From NCBI GenBank assembly GCA_025330725.1, contig JAIWND010000022.1:124001-188000 (forward strand): a stretch of 64,000 bases of DNA, in the 5' to 3' direction. This DNA comes from Chlamydoabsidia padenii. Taxonomy: Eukaryota > Mucoromycota > Mucoromycetes > Mucorales > Cunninghamellaceae. Below, in pieces: positions 13,246 through 22,231 of the stretch. Positions within the stretch are counted from its first letter, which is position 1. Every line of letters begins with the position of its first letter. The translations under genes were made by a program, and so were the position numbers. The notes beneath the pieces were generated by a model. That model had not been told where the DNA came from, ran no database searches, and saw only the letters and a program-made list of their open reading frames with translations.

Positions 13246-13920
13246 GTCAAAAGTGTAGGAGAGTAAAGCAAGAAGAAAAAAAAAAAATCCGTGACGTTAA
13301 AAATGCGCCCACAAAAAAGCGGGGTTTGAACAACTGTGAAAAGGTACAAAGCTAACTCTGGATAACTACTCATTTCTACCCAATAAAGCATCCTTACAAC
13401 ATTAAATAATAGCTCCACATGATATTCTTTAAGATTGTTTTTATGTTGGTGCTAACTGGGGACTATCTTGCACTTACAAAATCATTAAAAACCATTTGAT
13501 ATTTTAAGCGGCGCCTCAATATTTCATGTCTGCTTTATATACAACATAGCTATTTGCGTAATTGTCAGAATCGACACATCTGAAGACATACGATTCGACG
13601 ATCGCGGAGTTCCAATGGTCAGAAGAGCTGGATTAAAGCGGCGAAAGAAACGGAGATCCTCTTTCACATTTAAAGCCCGCTTCTCTGGATAGTTCTACAG
13701 CATTCTATTATACTTTCACTTCCCCAAATCATAGACTAGTTAGTAATGAAGCCCTGGAGACAGGTAGAAGTATCCAGAAGACATATAATAGTATAAATAC
13801 ATGTTTACTTTTATTCAAATAAATATTATCTATCATTTTAATTAACAATCGCTATTTTAAATTTATAAACCCCGACCAATCTGCTATATATACTACATAG
13901 AGATTGACATAATATCAGCC
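13246..13920. other. intergenic region between RIX1 and tRNA-Arg
   Basis: Holds the RIX1 promoter at its left end. No coding frame is convincing. The last 80 bases before the tRNA are AT-rich (TATATATAC near 13,886), as is common upstream of Pol III genes. Confidence 0.5.
13319..13330 (-). promoter_or_regulatory. GC-core promoter motif upstream of RIX1
   Basis: GCGGGGTTTGAA on the plus strand, 74 bp upstream of the RIX1 start codon. It is one member of a motif repeated upstream of many genes in this window. Confidence 0.45.
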
Positions 13921-14004
13921 GCCCGTGTGGCGAAATTGGATATCGCTTCGGACTTCTAAGAAGATGCAATCCGAGGATTGCGGGTTCGACCCCCGTCACG
14001 GGTA
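13921..14004 (+). tRNA. tRNA-Arg(UCU) with short intron
   Basis: Cloverleaf read by eye. Acceptor GCCCGTG pairs with CACGGGT (one G-U) with discriminator A at 14,004. The D-arm is GCG/CGC and the anticodon stem TCGGA/TCCGA. The anticodon is TCT in loop CTTCTAA, followed by an intron of about 10 nt (AGAAGATGCA) at the usual position 37/38. The T-arm is GCGGG-TTCGACC-CCCGT. The body matches the widespread eukaryotic tRNA-Arg(UCU) pattern. Confidence 0.95.
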
Positions 14005-14006
14005 CC

Positions 14007-14013
14007 TTTTTTT
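14007..14013 (+). terminator. Pol III terminator of tRNA-Arg
   Basis: A run of seven T starting two bases after the tRNA 3' end, the expected RNA polymerase III stop signal. Confidence 0.85.
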
Positions 14014-14044
14014 CACTGCCAGACATCGGAGATTCAATATTTTT

Positions 14045-14302
14045 TGTCGTTTGAACTATAAGACGAGTATTCCTTTTATATATCAGGTGAAGAATAATGT
14101 TTTTATTAAAAGTGAAGTCTACATATATATATACTATTCTATTATCGGAGTCTATGGCTGAATTGGTTATATCGAAGCATCTAGATGTTAAAAGATTTAT
14201 CGAGAGAGAAAGAAGAGAAAGAAGAGAAAGGAGAAAGAGACAAAAAGAAATTTCCAGATTGATATCTAATTTTCCAGAGAAAATCACTTTTTATCTCCGA
14301 CA
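14045..14302 (-). repeat. LTR (3' LTR in element orientation)
   Basis: 258 bp, TG...CA ended, identical by eye to the copy at 15,546-15,803. In element sense it contains AATAAAAAC and a TATATAAAAGG box near its end. Confidence 0.85.
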
Positions 14303-14312
14303 TCATTCCCCA
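14303..14312 (-). other. candidate polypurine tract
   Basis: On the minus strand GTGGGGAATGA abuts the 3' LTR directly. It is mostly purine and in the expected place for plus-strand priming. Confidence 0.5.
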
Positions 14313-15520
14313 CGGGGAGAAGAATCGACCACGATTCCAAGTAAGGTCCAAAAGAAAAAGGTCGAATTACCAGGGCAACACCGAGGGGAAGGGGAAAAAA
14401 AAAAAATCAGGCACCACCGAGATCCATACCATAACGTCAATTACATCCATAAAGCAGTATCCGCTGTTGTCCATATTCATGCTGTTGTTCCTGTTATCGC
14501 TAAACACTGCTGATTCACCTTTCCCATTGCTTGTTATTGTTCATTTTGCTGTATGTCGTACCGTAAAAAAAAGAGAGAAAGAGTCCACCGTTCATCATAA
14601 TTGTCTTCACACTTGAAACCGTCCATGCCGCCGGCGTGATCCAACTGAACGATCTAAATCCAATAATCCAAATAATAATCCAAAGTAATCGAGTAATCCA
14701 TGTAAGGTGTCCAAATAAACCACATAAGTAAACCAAATAATCCGAGTACGTAATCCGAGAAAGTAAACCAAGTAAACCAAGTAAGTAATCCGAGTCAATA
14801 ATCCAAATAATCCAAAGTAAATAAACCAGACAATACGAGCAATCCCAATAATACTAACAAAGCAGGTTTCATAACCGTCGTAAGATTCATTAGCCGATAA
14901 CCAGGCAGTAAGTGTGATCCTAATCAATGATCCATAAATCAATGTTCCATCATCCAATAAGCAAGAATAGTTCGTTGATCCAATAGTAGTCGCCAATAAT
15001 AATAAAGATCTTCTAATCGAACACAACAGAATTATACATGTCAAGGTCCAAGGTTCAGCCATTCATTCAAAGCAACCGTGTGAGTCCAGTCATCCAATGA
15101 GCAATACCAACATTAAAGAACCATAGTTGGGAGGAAGGTACTAGTATCATCATAATAAATGTGAGCCAATCATGCACATCGAACGAGCCAGTAAGAACCA
15201 ATACTAAGAGAGCCGAATAGTAAAGGAACTGAAGAGAGTGAGCGAGCCAACCAGATAATATACTTAAGCACAGTGCTAGCCATAGGAGTCCATCATATAC
15301 TAATTCAAGAGTCACCGAACCAATAGTATGTATGTAAGCTACGCATCCATATCACCAACAGCAAGCCATGTATGTCTTGCTGATTAGACGTCCAAGATTC
15401 ACCGCATTGTTCCAACCATGTACTTGCCCCTCCTTAAGAATTGTTGTCCCCAACAATTCCCAAAGATTCACCAACGCAAGCCAGGAGCAAGGTATCGCCG
15501 TACCAAAAGGAAAGCCAGAG

Positions 15521-15544
15521 GATCGAAACGTAAACAAGCTACCA
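15521..15544 (-). other. candidate primer-binding site, initiator tRNA-Met
   Basis: On the plus strand GGATCGAAAC ... GCTACCA resembles the 3' end of eukaryotic initiator tRNA-Met (T-loop ATCGAAA plus terminal GCTACCA). On the minus strand it therefore reads TGGTAGC one base after the 5' LTR, as expected for a primer-binding site. Confidence 0.65.
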
Positions 15545-15545
15545 G

Positions 15546-15803
15546 TGTCGTTTGAACTATAAGACGAGTATTCCTTTTATATATCAGGTGAAGAATAATG
15601 TTTTTATTAAAAGTGAAGTCTACATATATATATACTATTCTATTATCGGAGTCTATGGCTGAATTGGTTATATCGAAGCATCTAGATGTTAAAAGATTTA
15701 TCGAGAGAGAAAGAAGAGAAAGAAGAGAAAGGAGAAAGAGACAAAAAGAAATTTCCAGATTGATATCTAATTTTCCAGAGAAAATCACTTTTTATCTCCG
15801 ACA
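15546..15803 (-). repeat. LTR (5' LTR in element orientation)
   Basis: Identical to 14,045-14,302. The TATATAAAAGG box lies about 35 bp before its 3' end in minus-strand sense, so this copy could act as the promoter of the element. Confidence 0.85.
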
Positions 15804-15822
15804 TTTTGACGAATGGCTATAC

Positions 15823-16064
15823 TGTCGGAGATAAAAAGTGATTTTCTCTGGAAAAATATATATCAGTCTGGAAATTCCTTTTTGTCTCTTTCTTCTTTCT
15901 CTCTCGTTAAATCTTTTAACATCTAGATGCTTCGATATAACAATTCAGCCATAGACTCCGATAATAGAATAGTATATATATATGTGTGTACTTTACTTTT
16001 AATAAAAACCTCATTCTTCACCTGATATATAAAAAGGAATACTCGTCTTATAGTTCAAACGACA
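15823..16064 (+). repeat. solo LTR, inverted relative to the neighbouring element
   Basis: A 242-bp copy of the same LTR in the opposite orientation, starting TGTCGGAGATAAAAAG and ending AACGACA. It is flanked by ATAC on both sides, a perfect 4-bp target duplication. It differs from the other two copies by several substitutions and small deletions, so it is older. With the adjacent LTR (19-bp spacer) it forms an inverted repeat with arms of about 245 bp. Confidence 0.8.
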
Positions 16065-16095
16065 ATACTTGGTTAAGATGAGATAACTTGAGTTT

Positions 16096-16346
16096 GTAAA
16101 AGAGTAGTGACCACCAGAATCTTTTTGGTAAGATTCAACCTTTTGAATGAACTTGAATGTACGTGCAAATGTTAAGAGAAAAAAGAAAAGATCGACCGAG
16201 GCAGGTCGGGATTTGAAAATATAAAGAGACTCTTGAACCAAAGTAAGAGCAGTAAAGACAGAAGTTACGCTTGTTAAGTAACTTGGTGATAAGATAGGTA
16301 GCTTGTAATAAAGACCTTTTTGATTTGCAAAGATAGTTTTTATTTA
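16096..16346 (+). repeat. 250-bp repeat family, left copy
   Basis: Shares extended similarity with the reverse complement of 18,908-19,165, including ACCAGAATCTTTTTGGTAAG, GATTCAACCTTT, TCGACCGAGG, TCGGGATTTG and AAGTAAGAGCAGTAAAG. The pair encloses the broken transposon ORF, so they may be terminal inverted repeats of one element. Confidence 0.65.
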
Positions 16347-16511
16347 TTGAGATACTATTAAACTGATATAAAAGATATTCAAAAAAAAAAAAGTTGGCTA
16401 TTTATACTAAATTTTTATTCAGGGGGTGAAGGGAGTGAAAGAAGTAAATGGCCAATTTGAGTTTTTTTTTCAATATCAAAAAGCGGGGCTACAATTTCAA
16501 TTCCTGTGACA

Positions 16512-16702
16512 ACAGTCATTTCAAAAAAGTAAAGTCGCTGATTTTGAATTTAAGATCCTCAGCCAAATTGGCTGAGGATCATTCACCAGCTTTTTTTTTT
16601 TTTTTTTTTTTTTTTGGATCAGCCGACATCATTCTTGGGCACGAGAACTTTTTGCACGACGTCAAATTCAAAATCAGCGATTTTACTTTTTGAAATGACT
16701 GT
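16512..16702. repeat. foldback, MITE-like element with nested palindrome
   Basis: Arms of about 40 bp (16,512-16,551 and 16,664-16,702) are reverse complements with one mismatch and one indel. Core pieces are CAGTCATTTCAAAAA on the left and TTTTTGAAATGACTG on the right. Inside is a perfect 27-bp palindrome at 16,554-16,580 with arms GATCCTCAGCCAA and TTGGCTGAGGATC, followed by a poly-T run. Confidence 0.65.
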
Positions 16703-16811
16703 AACTGGCATGAGTTACGGCAATAAGGGTAGTAGAAGTCTCAAGAATTGCACTTACAATTTTACGTTAAATTTTATGTACAATTTTTGAGAACTTGAGT
16801 GCCCCTAATAT

Positions 16812-16985
16812 GTAGTAAGTACCAGAATCTTTTTGGTAAGATTCAACCTTTTGAATATACTTGAATGTATTTGTTAATTAAGAGAGAGAGAAAGATAACC
16901 CCAATTTGGAAAACGGGACTTGAAAATAAAAAAAGTAGATCTTGAAATAGTTATGCTTGTAAGATAACTATAATGAATCCACGAT
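16812..16985 (+). repeat. 250-bp repeat family, partial middle copy
   Basis: Carries ACCAGAATCTTTTTGGTAAG, GATTCAACCTTTTGAAT and a diverged AACGGGACTTGAAAAT in the same order as the left copy, but is shorter and more decayed. Confidence 0.6.
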
Positions 16986-17141
16986 ATCAATGGGCAGTTC
17001 GTCGATATCAAAAGTTTGATGTTCAAATTCCATCCATCTTCGCAACAGCACGCGTAACTTTAATTTAGGAAGTGATTAGTCGGCGAATGAAATTTTGTTA
17101 GCGATAATACGGATATGAGGGGCTCATGCAACTTACCATTA

Positions 17142-18062
17142 CTACATTACACCTCCTTCTCGCGGAAGGTAGTGACCCATATTCTCTTTCCAAGAATTGT
17201 CGCCACCGAATAAGTACTTGAATAAAATTTGTGCTGTTGCTGTCGTTACTGTTGACGGTGTAAAAGCGGGATAGTCGATATTGACCGCAATTTTGTAAAC
17301 TCCTTTCTTCAGAATGTTTATTGCTGCTTTTTGATCCCGCCCCCGCGAAGCAATTTCATTTTTTCTTCCGCCGCCGTGGGTGAACAACCTGAGAGTCACA
17401 GAGACAACATAGTTTCGATGTAAGTTATTCATTAGTTTCATGAACTGTTGCCTTTTCCTTGAGAGATTGTTGTAACTTGGTTGTGCTTTGGCTCTGGTAT
17501 TCTTTTATTCTTGAACCATGGCCTTGGCCAGCATCCCCATAAAACACAACTGATTTGACTTGGCTGGGTTTCAACTTGAAATACACTGAGTTTCGTATCA
17601 ATGCTTTTGCCGCAGATACACAGCCTTGTCGGTGAATCTTTCCATACCATAGTTTTGCTTCTTGATTTATGGAAATTGGTGGTAGAATGTGTGTAGAAGA
17701 TGTCGGTATTGCTGAATTTCATGTAAGGTCTCAATGTAAACATGGTGGTGATTGTCTTGATTTTTATGCACTTGCTCAATCTCCGGCAGATACCCTTCAA
17801 TGGCATTGATACTGGTTTGCTCCTTTTTTTCATGACATGGTTCGTGAATGGCTACTGATTATTTGAGCTCGCATATCATTGAAGTAGATCTTCATCAACT
17901 TGTGTACTTGCTTTGCATCATAACTTTCCATTTCTGCTTCCAGGGGTACGTACAAAACAATGAGATTTGATTCATGCAAGTGAATGCGGTGTTTTAATTT
18001 CAGATCCCGGTCCTGTATGAATTTCCCAATCCAGCAAACCAAGCGTCGTTGCCAGGGGTAGC
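17142..18062 (-). pseudogene. decayed transposon ORF with zinc-ribbon and RuvC-like signatures (TnpB/Fanzor-like)
   Basis: Coding-like sequence that changes frame at least three times and carries in-frame stops. In order on the minus strand: a segment starting after a CTCCTAG acceptor with LVCWIGKFIQDRDL, then INAIEGYLPEIEQV with HEIQQYRHLLHTFYHQ, then VVFYGDAGQGHGSRIKEY, then after a stop LTSKLCCLCDSQVVHP (CxxC), then in another frame SRGRDQKAAINIL. A Gly-Asp motif with GHGSRI, a zinc-ribbon CxxC and a late RDxxAAxNI-like motif in this order resemble the C-terminal RuvC/zinc-ribbon part of TnpB/Fanzor-type nucleases found in transposons of these fungi. The first catalytic region is not seen. 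Family assignment is inference; the decay is directly visible. Confidence 0.6.
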
Positions 18063-18180
18063 CTAGGAGAGGAGTAATTTACGGTTGAAAAAAAAAACCA
18101 GAGTCTTTTCATCATGATATGGTTTCCACGGCCTACCCAACAACCCCTGATTATGCATATTCAGATTCCGATTCATGTAA
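17980..18180 (-). repeat. dispersed repeat copy A (5' part of the transposon ORF)
   Basis: Overlaps the start of the broken ORF and its upstream intron-like segment. Copies occur at 18,276-18,440 (same strand) and 61,521-61,664 (opposite strand). Shared pieces include TGAATTTCCCAA, CCAGCAAA, CAGGGGTA and GAGTCTTTTCATCATG. Confidence 0.7.
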
Positions 18181-18275
18181 ATAGCATCAATCATATAAAA
18201 GACAACCTCCGATTTTGGTATCATTGTAAAAGTATGAATAGTACAAGCAAAGTCGGGAGTATAATTTTAAACCTC

Positions 18276-18440
18276 CATTTTGCATGAATTTCCCAACCCA
18301 GCAAATCAAATCTCGCAGTCAGGGGTACTCTAGAGAAAGAGATATTAACGTTTGAAAAGAAAACCCCCGAGTCTTTTCATCATGGTGTATGGCCTACTAT
18401 TTCTACCCCCTGATCATGCAGATTCAAATTCTGATTTATG
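18276..18440 (-). repeat. dispersed repeat copy B
   Basis: A tandem-orientation relative of copy A about 290 bp away. It holds TGCATGAATTTCCCAACCC, GTCAGGGGTA, GAGTCTTTTCATCATGG and CCCCTGATCATGCAGATTC in the same order. The ORF segment in it is further degraded (ICWVGKFMQ-like with a stop). Confidence 0.65.
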
Positions 18441-18907
18441 GAAATCTCCACTCCAACGCAACTGGTCTATCTGAGGGTGGACACAAAGATGCTCGCCTCG
18501 CCTGTTGGAACTCAACGAGTTCATCAAACACCGGTCTTTAAATCATTGTTCCTTTTGGCCATTAGCCGTTATCTAGCTGTATGTTACCATCTTACTCTTA
18601 TCTACTTTCTGACAATAAATGAAATTTATCTCTTGGTTCACCATATATAATATCTACTTTTTTCCATGGCCAAGGTCTATCTATTTGTTACCCCTGAATC
18701 ATGATCTACTGTTTATCCATGATCATTATCTACTCCCTGATCATGACCATGAACTATCTTTTTATTATTTTGGACCAATATCTATTATTTGATAATGACC
18801 AAAAATTAGTTTTAGTATACTTTACCTCTGAATTCTGATAGTATCAATATCACCCCTTTTCATTCAGAATTCATTTCTTTTTTCTTCAGTTTGATCAAGT
18901 TTCTTTT
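18441..18907. other. AT-rich spacer inside the repeat island
   Basis: Several short imperfect repeats of ATCTACT / TGATCATG type between 18,650 and 18,760. No gene or intact element seen. Confidence 0.4.
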
Positions 18908-19165
18908 TTAATAAAAAATACTAACTTTACAAATAAAAAAAAAAAAACTTTAGTACAAGCTATCTCTCTTATTATCAAGTTACTTAACAAGTGTAACTTC
19001 TGCCTTTACTGCTCTTACTTTGGATCAAGAGTCTCTTTTATTATATTTACAAATCCCGACTCGCCTCGGTCGATTTTTTTCTTTTCCTCTTAAATTGCCA
19101 AGTACATCCAAGTACATCTTAAAGGTTGAATCTTACCAAAAAGATTCTGGTGCTCACTCCTCTAT
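18908..19165 (-). repeat. 250-bp repeat family, right copy (inverted)
   Basis: Reverse complement of the left copy at 16,096-16,346. Landmark pieces are CTTTACTGCTCTTACTT, CAAATCCCGACTCGCCTCGG and AAGGTTGAATCTTACC. Confidence 0.65.
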
Positions 19166-19326
19166 TATAAAACAAAACCTACTTTTTTTTTTTTTGTAAA
19201 GGTAAAACCTACTTTTGTAACTCTTGTTGCCAAAAATCATACTAGTAATAGCCGTATTACCCCCAAAAAATAAAGCGCCGATTTACATATTTAAACATCC
19301 GACATTGATCAATGTCGAAAACGTAA

Positions 19327-19399
19327 TGCCCCGAGCGTGGCTTGAACACGCGACCTTTAGAACTTCAGTCTAACGCTCTCCCAGCTGAGCTATCAAGGC
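19327..19399 (-). tRNA. tRNA-Phe(GAA), no intron
   Basis: Cloverleaf read by eye on the minus strand. Acceptor GCCTTGA pairs with TCGGGGC (two G-U pairs), discriminator A. The D-arm is GCTC/GAGC, the anticodon stem TTAGA/TCTAA with loop CTGAAGT (anticodon GAA), and the T-arm GCGTG-TTCAAGC-CACGC. No intron. A CGTTTTC run follows the 3' end and may serve as a weak Pol III stop. Confidence 0.93.
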
Positions 19400-20923
19400 G
19401 GAGATATTTTTGAAAAATTAAATGTGGTATTTATTTCACCTAATTAATTTGCAACTCCGCGACCATCTGATTGGTTGATTTCGCATTTTTGGTTGCTCAA
19501 CTGGATTTAAAAACAAGAATTACGTCAACTCTCCCCTCACCATTAATAATGGTATACATCATTTTATTTATAAATAGTCAGAAATCTTTTAACGAATAAA
19601 GGTAGACAAACATCCTTCCTTCCCGACATAGCGACTTTACATAATTTGGAAACTGAAACGTTCTGTATACTGTAAATCACAACGTCGGCGTTTAAAGATG
19701 AAATAAATGTAAACATGCCTAAAGAAGTGTTTTTGGTATTGAATCAAACTAGATTTCATAAAAAAAAGTTATGTAATGGCATCAGTAATGATGTATATAG
19801 TGATATGGCAAAAAAAAAATCATGCATGTTATATTTATTTGTCTAGATAATCAATAGGCGGTACTGGAATCGGAGGTTTACTTTTCAACCTGCATGAATG
19901 GATCCTGATGCGCCCTCCTAATCTGTCAAACTTTGACCTACTATGTATATTGTAAAAACAGTGTATCATCCATCATCACTTGATATCCACTTGACTGTAA
20001 ATCATATTTGGGACACAAAAAAAAAAAAAAAAAAAAGATTGGCGTAAAAGACTGTGTATTTATTTATAAAAAGGATATTACTATTTACTATTAAGATATC
20101 CAAGTAGACCATCAGGAAAGAAAAATCTTCATTTAACAAATAAAGTCTTGTATTTATCCAGCACCAGACACACGGTGGATACGGCATCGCCATGGTTTAC
20201 ATTATCACCGTCCCCGAACCAGTAATTCCAGGAAGAGACATAGTTCTTGAGTAGACTCGTATCATTGTCGAGTCGTTCCAGTTGTTATCTTTTTTTTTTT
20301 CTTTCTGTTATTGTCATTAGTAATTGTATTAGTCAATATACCGAAATCCTTCTTTTGTCTAGGTGCGAGGAAGTCCGCTGTCCTTTTCATCGCAACCATT
20401 GTCGTTGAATATCGTCGTCAATCTAAAGATAAAGACAAGGTAAGATGCCTATTAATTAACATAGTGAAACAGTTTATTGATGTTGTAAAAAAAAAAAAAA
20501 AGAAGAGTAAAAGAAATGAAGAAAAAGAATTTCTGCCTTGTTCATAAATTTTTTAATGTCACCTCCTCCCCAAAAAAGCTAAGCCTTTTAGTCAGGATGC
20601 AGGAACGACTGTGATCCAATGTTCAGGTGCCGAAAAGAAACACTGAAGGATGATTACTAGCCATAGAAAATGGTATAACTATATCATCATCATTACAATT
20701 ACTCTTTGTTGTTATAGTTGTTGTCATTGTCATTACCCACCTGCTCCTTGATCTATGGGATTGATTACCTTGATCTCAAAATTTTCCTTTCTCACCCAAC
20801 CAATTCAAATCCCGTCATTTTTATTTTTTATTTGGGACCATCAAGAATCCATTTCATTCTTTTCTTCCTTTCTCTCTCTCCTTTGTACCTTGTCAAAACT
20901 AGTGTGCTATTCATGAAAGTATC
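19400..20923. other. intergenic region with a possible unrecognised small gene
   Basis: Mostly AT-rich. Between 20,190 and 20,645 on the + strand are segments of protein-like composition: an ATG at 20,192 (MVYIITVPEPVIPGRD), an exon-like piece after TTGTCTAG at about 20,362 (ARKSAVLFIATIVVEYRR) that ends at a GTAAGA, and a final piece (KAKPFSQDAGTTVIQC) ending at a stop near 20,645. I could not join them in frame and do not recognise a family, so no gene is called. The right end holds the RPC25 promoter. Confidence 0.3.
20804..20814 (+). promoter_or_regulatory. GC-core promoter motif upstream of RPC25
   Basis: TTCAAATCCCG, 110 bp upstream of the RPC25 start codon; reverse complement of the CGGGATTTGAA form. 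Confidence 0.45.
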
Positions 20924-21366
20924 ATGTTTGTCTTGACCGAAATTGAAGACACAGTGAAAATTGTACCTAACGATTTTGGAAAAAGCGATAATGATGCCAT
21001 AACGGATGCTCTCAACGAAAAATACGCCAACAAGGTAAAAAAAAAAAAAAAGACTTGATTTTTATCTCTCTGATTTGATACTCACCTCTCTCTCTCTCTA
21101 TTTTTTAATAGGTTGTCCAAGAAGTTGGTCTTTGTATTTGCGTTTTTGACATCTTGACTACCTCCGAAGGATTTATCTTGTATGGCGACGGCTGTAGTTA
21201 TGTTAAAGGTAACAAAGTCAAGATCGCACCTCTCTACTTGATCCATCTAACTTGCTTTTGATTGATGCTAGTGACCTTCCGTTTGACTGTATTCCGTCCT
21301 TTTGTTGGTGAAGTATTGATCGGACGAATCAAGAGCTGCTCTCCAAACGGTGTACGAGGTAAGTTG

Positions 21367-21401
<35 letters not shown>

Positions 21402-21928
21402 GGTATCAGGTTTGTGTCTAACATGTATTCTTTTATCCATCTTCTAGTGACCATGGGCTTCTTTGACGACATACATATTCCTGGCGCCACCCTTCAAATC
21501 GGGTCTGAATTGTAAGTCGAATGGTTATTAGCAAATCCTACCTTTTATGAACCTCCTTGACTAAACTTTTTTATATAAATGTAGTGATCCTGCGGAACAA
21601 GTGTGGGTATGGAATTACGATGGGGAAAAGATGTATATGGATATCGACGAACCGATCCGATTCAGAGTCCTTCGAGAAATCTTTACCGACACTACACCTA
21701 CACATCATACACCAGGCAATAATGCAACCGGAAGACGACAATCGGTGGCAGACGTCTCGGCTAGCAATGACTTGGCAGCAAACTCTACAAAGATACCACC
21801 GTACGCATTAACGGTAAGTTACTCTCATGCGGCCATCGAACATTTTTAACTCATTTACTTTTCTTCTGTTTATATAGTGTACGATTCAAGAAGACGGGCT
21901 TGGTTTACTGTCCTGGTGGGGTAGCTAA
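20924..21928 (+). CDS. RPC25: RNA polymerase III subunit RPC8 (Rpc25)
   Basis: Six exons (20924-21034, 21112-21208, 21272-21358, 21448-21511, 21585-21813, 21878-21928) give 212 residues in a continuous frame. Diagnostic stretches are [15 protein letters not shown] at the start, [83 protein letters not shown] and the terminal GLGLLSWW. This is the Rpb7-like stalk subunit that pairs with Rpc17 in Pol III and is needed for initiation. The length matches the family. The start is set by the conserved MFVL. Intron 3 contains a poly-A run of about 30. Confidence 0.97.
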
Positions 21929-22231
21929 TCGAACATGGACCAACATACCAACATACATTCATGCATCATACATTTGCCATATCGCATTATAGTTCCCATT
22001 CATCTTTTAGTGTATAATTCCCTCCCCCTCCCCCTTCATCTTTATACGTTTTCACAAATAGAATAAAGTTTATATATAATAAAAAACGTATTGATCATGA
22101 TAAAGCTTATACAAGCTAAGATTTTATTGGCTATGGATAAAGGGATGTTATAAAATGCATACACTACAACTATATAAATATAAATCAAATATAAATACTA
22201 TCAGTTAAACAATGTCAAGAGATAAACTAAT

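Larger units (their letters stand above)
14045..15803 (-). mobile_element. non-autonomous LTR retroelement (TRIM-like), 1.76 kb
   Basis: Two identical 258-bp direct repeats (14,045-14,302 and 15,546-15,803) begin TGTCG and end CGACA, and enclose 1,243 bp. The outer flanks are both TTTT, a possible 4-bp target duplication. Read on the minus strand, the 5' LTR is followed after one base by TGGTAGC, the complement of the initiator tRNA-Met 3' end, and a few bases later by GTTTCGATCC, matching its T-loop. A GGGGAATGA purine tract precedes the 3' LTR. The interior has no gag, protease or reverse transcriptase signature. It has degenerate ATCCAAATAA/GTAATCC-type short repeats and two Trp/Leu-rich minus-strand frames without recognisable domains. 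Identical LTRs imply recent insertion, with proteins supplied by another element. Confidence 0.8.
16347..17141. other. repeat-rich spacer left of the broken transposon ORF
   Basis: Contains a foldback structure (16,512-16,702) and a partial copy of the 250-bp repeat (16,812-16,985). No gene is seen. Confidence 0.5.

Noticed and set aside
14045..14302. TGGCTGAATTGG inside the LTR resembles a Pol III A-box, suggesting a tRNA-derived SINE
   Set aside because: No B-box follows, no cloverleaf forms, and the TG..CA ends, target duplications and primer site fit an LTR much better.
17438..17833. 131-residue minus-strand frame as an intact gene
   Set aside because: Other frames of the same DNA give the conserved-looking segments, so the region is a frameshifted relic rather than this ORF.
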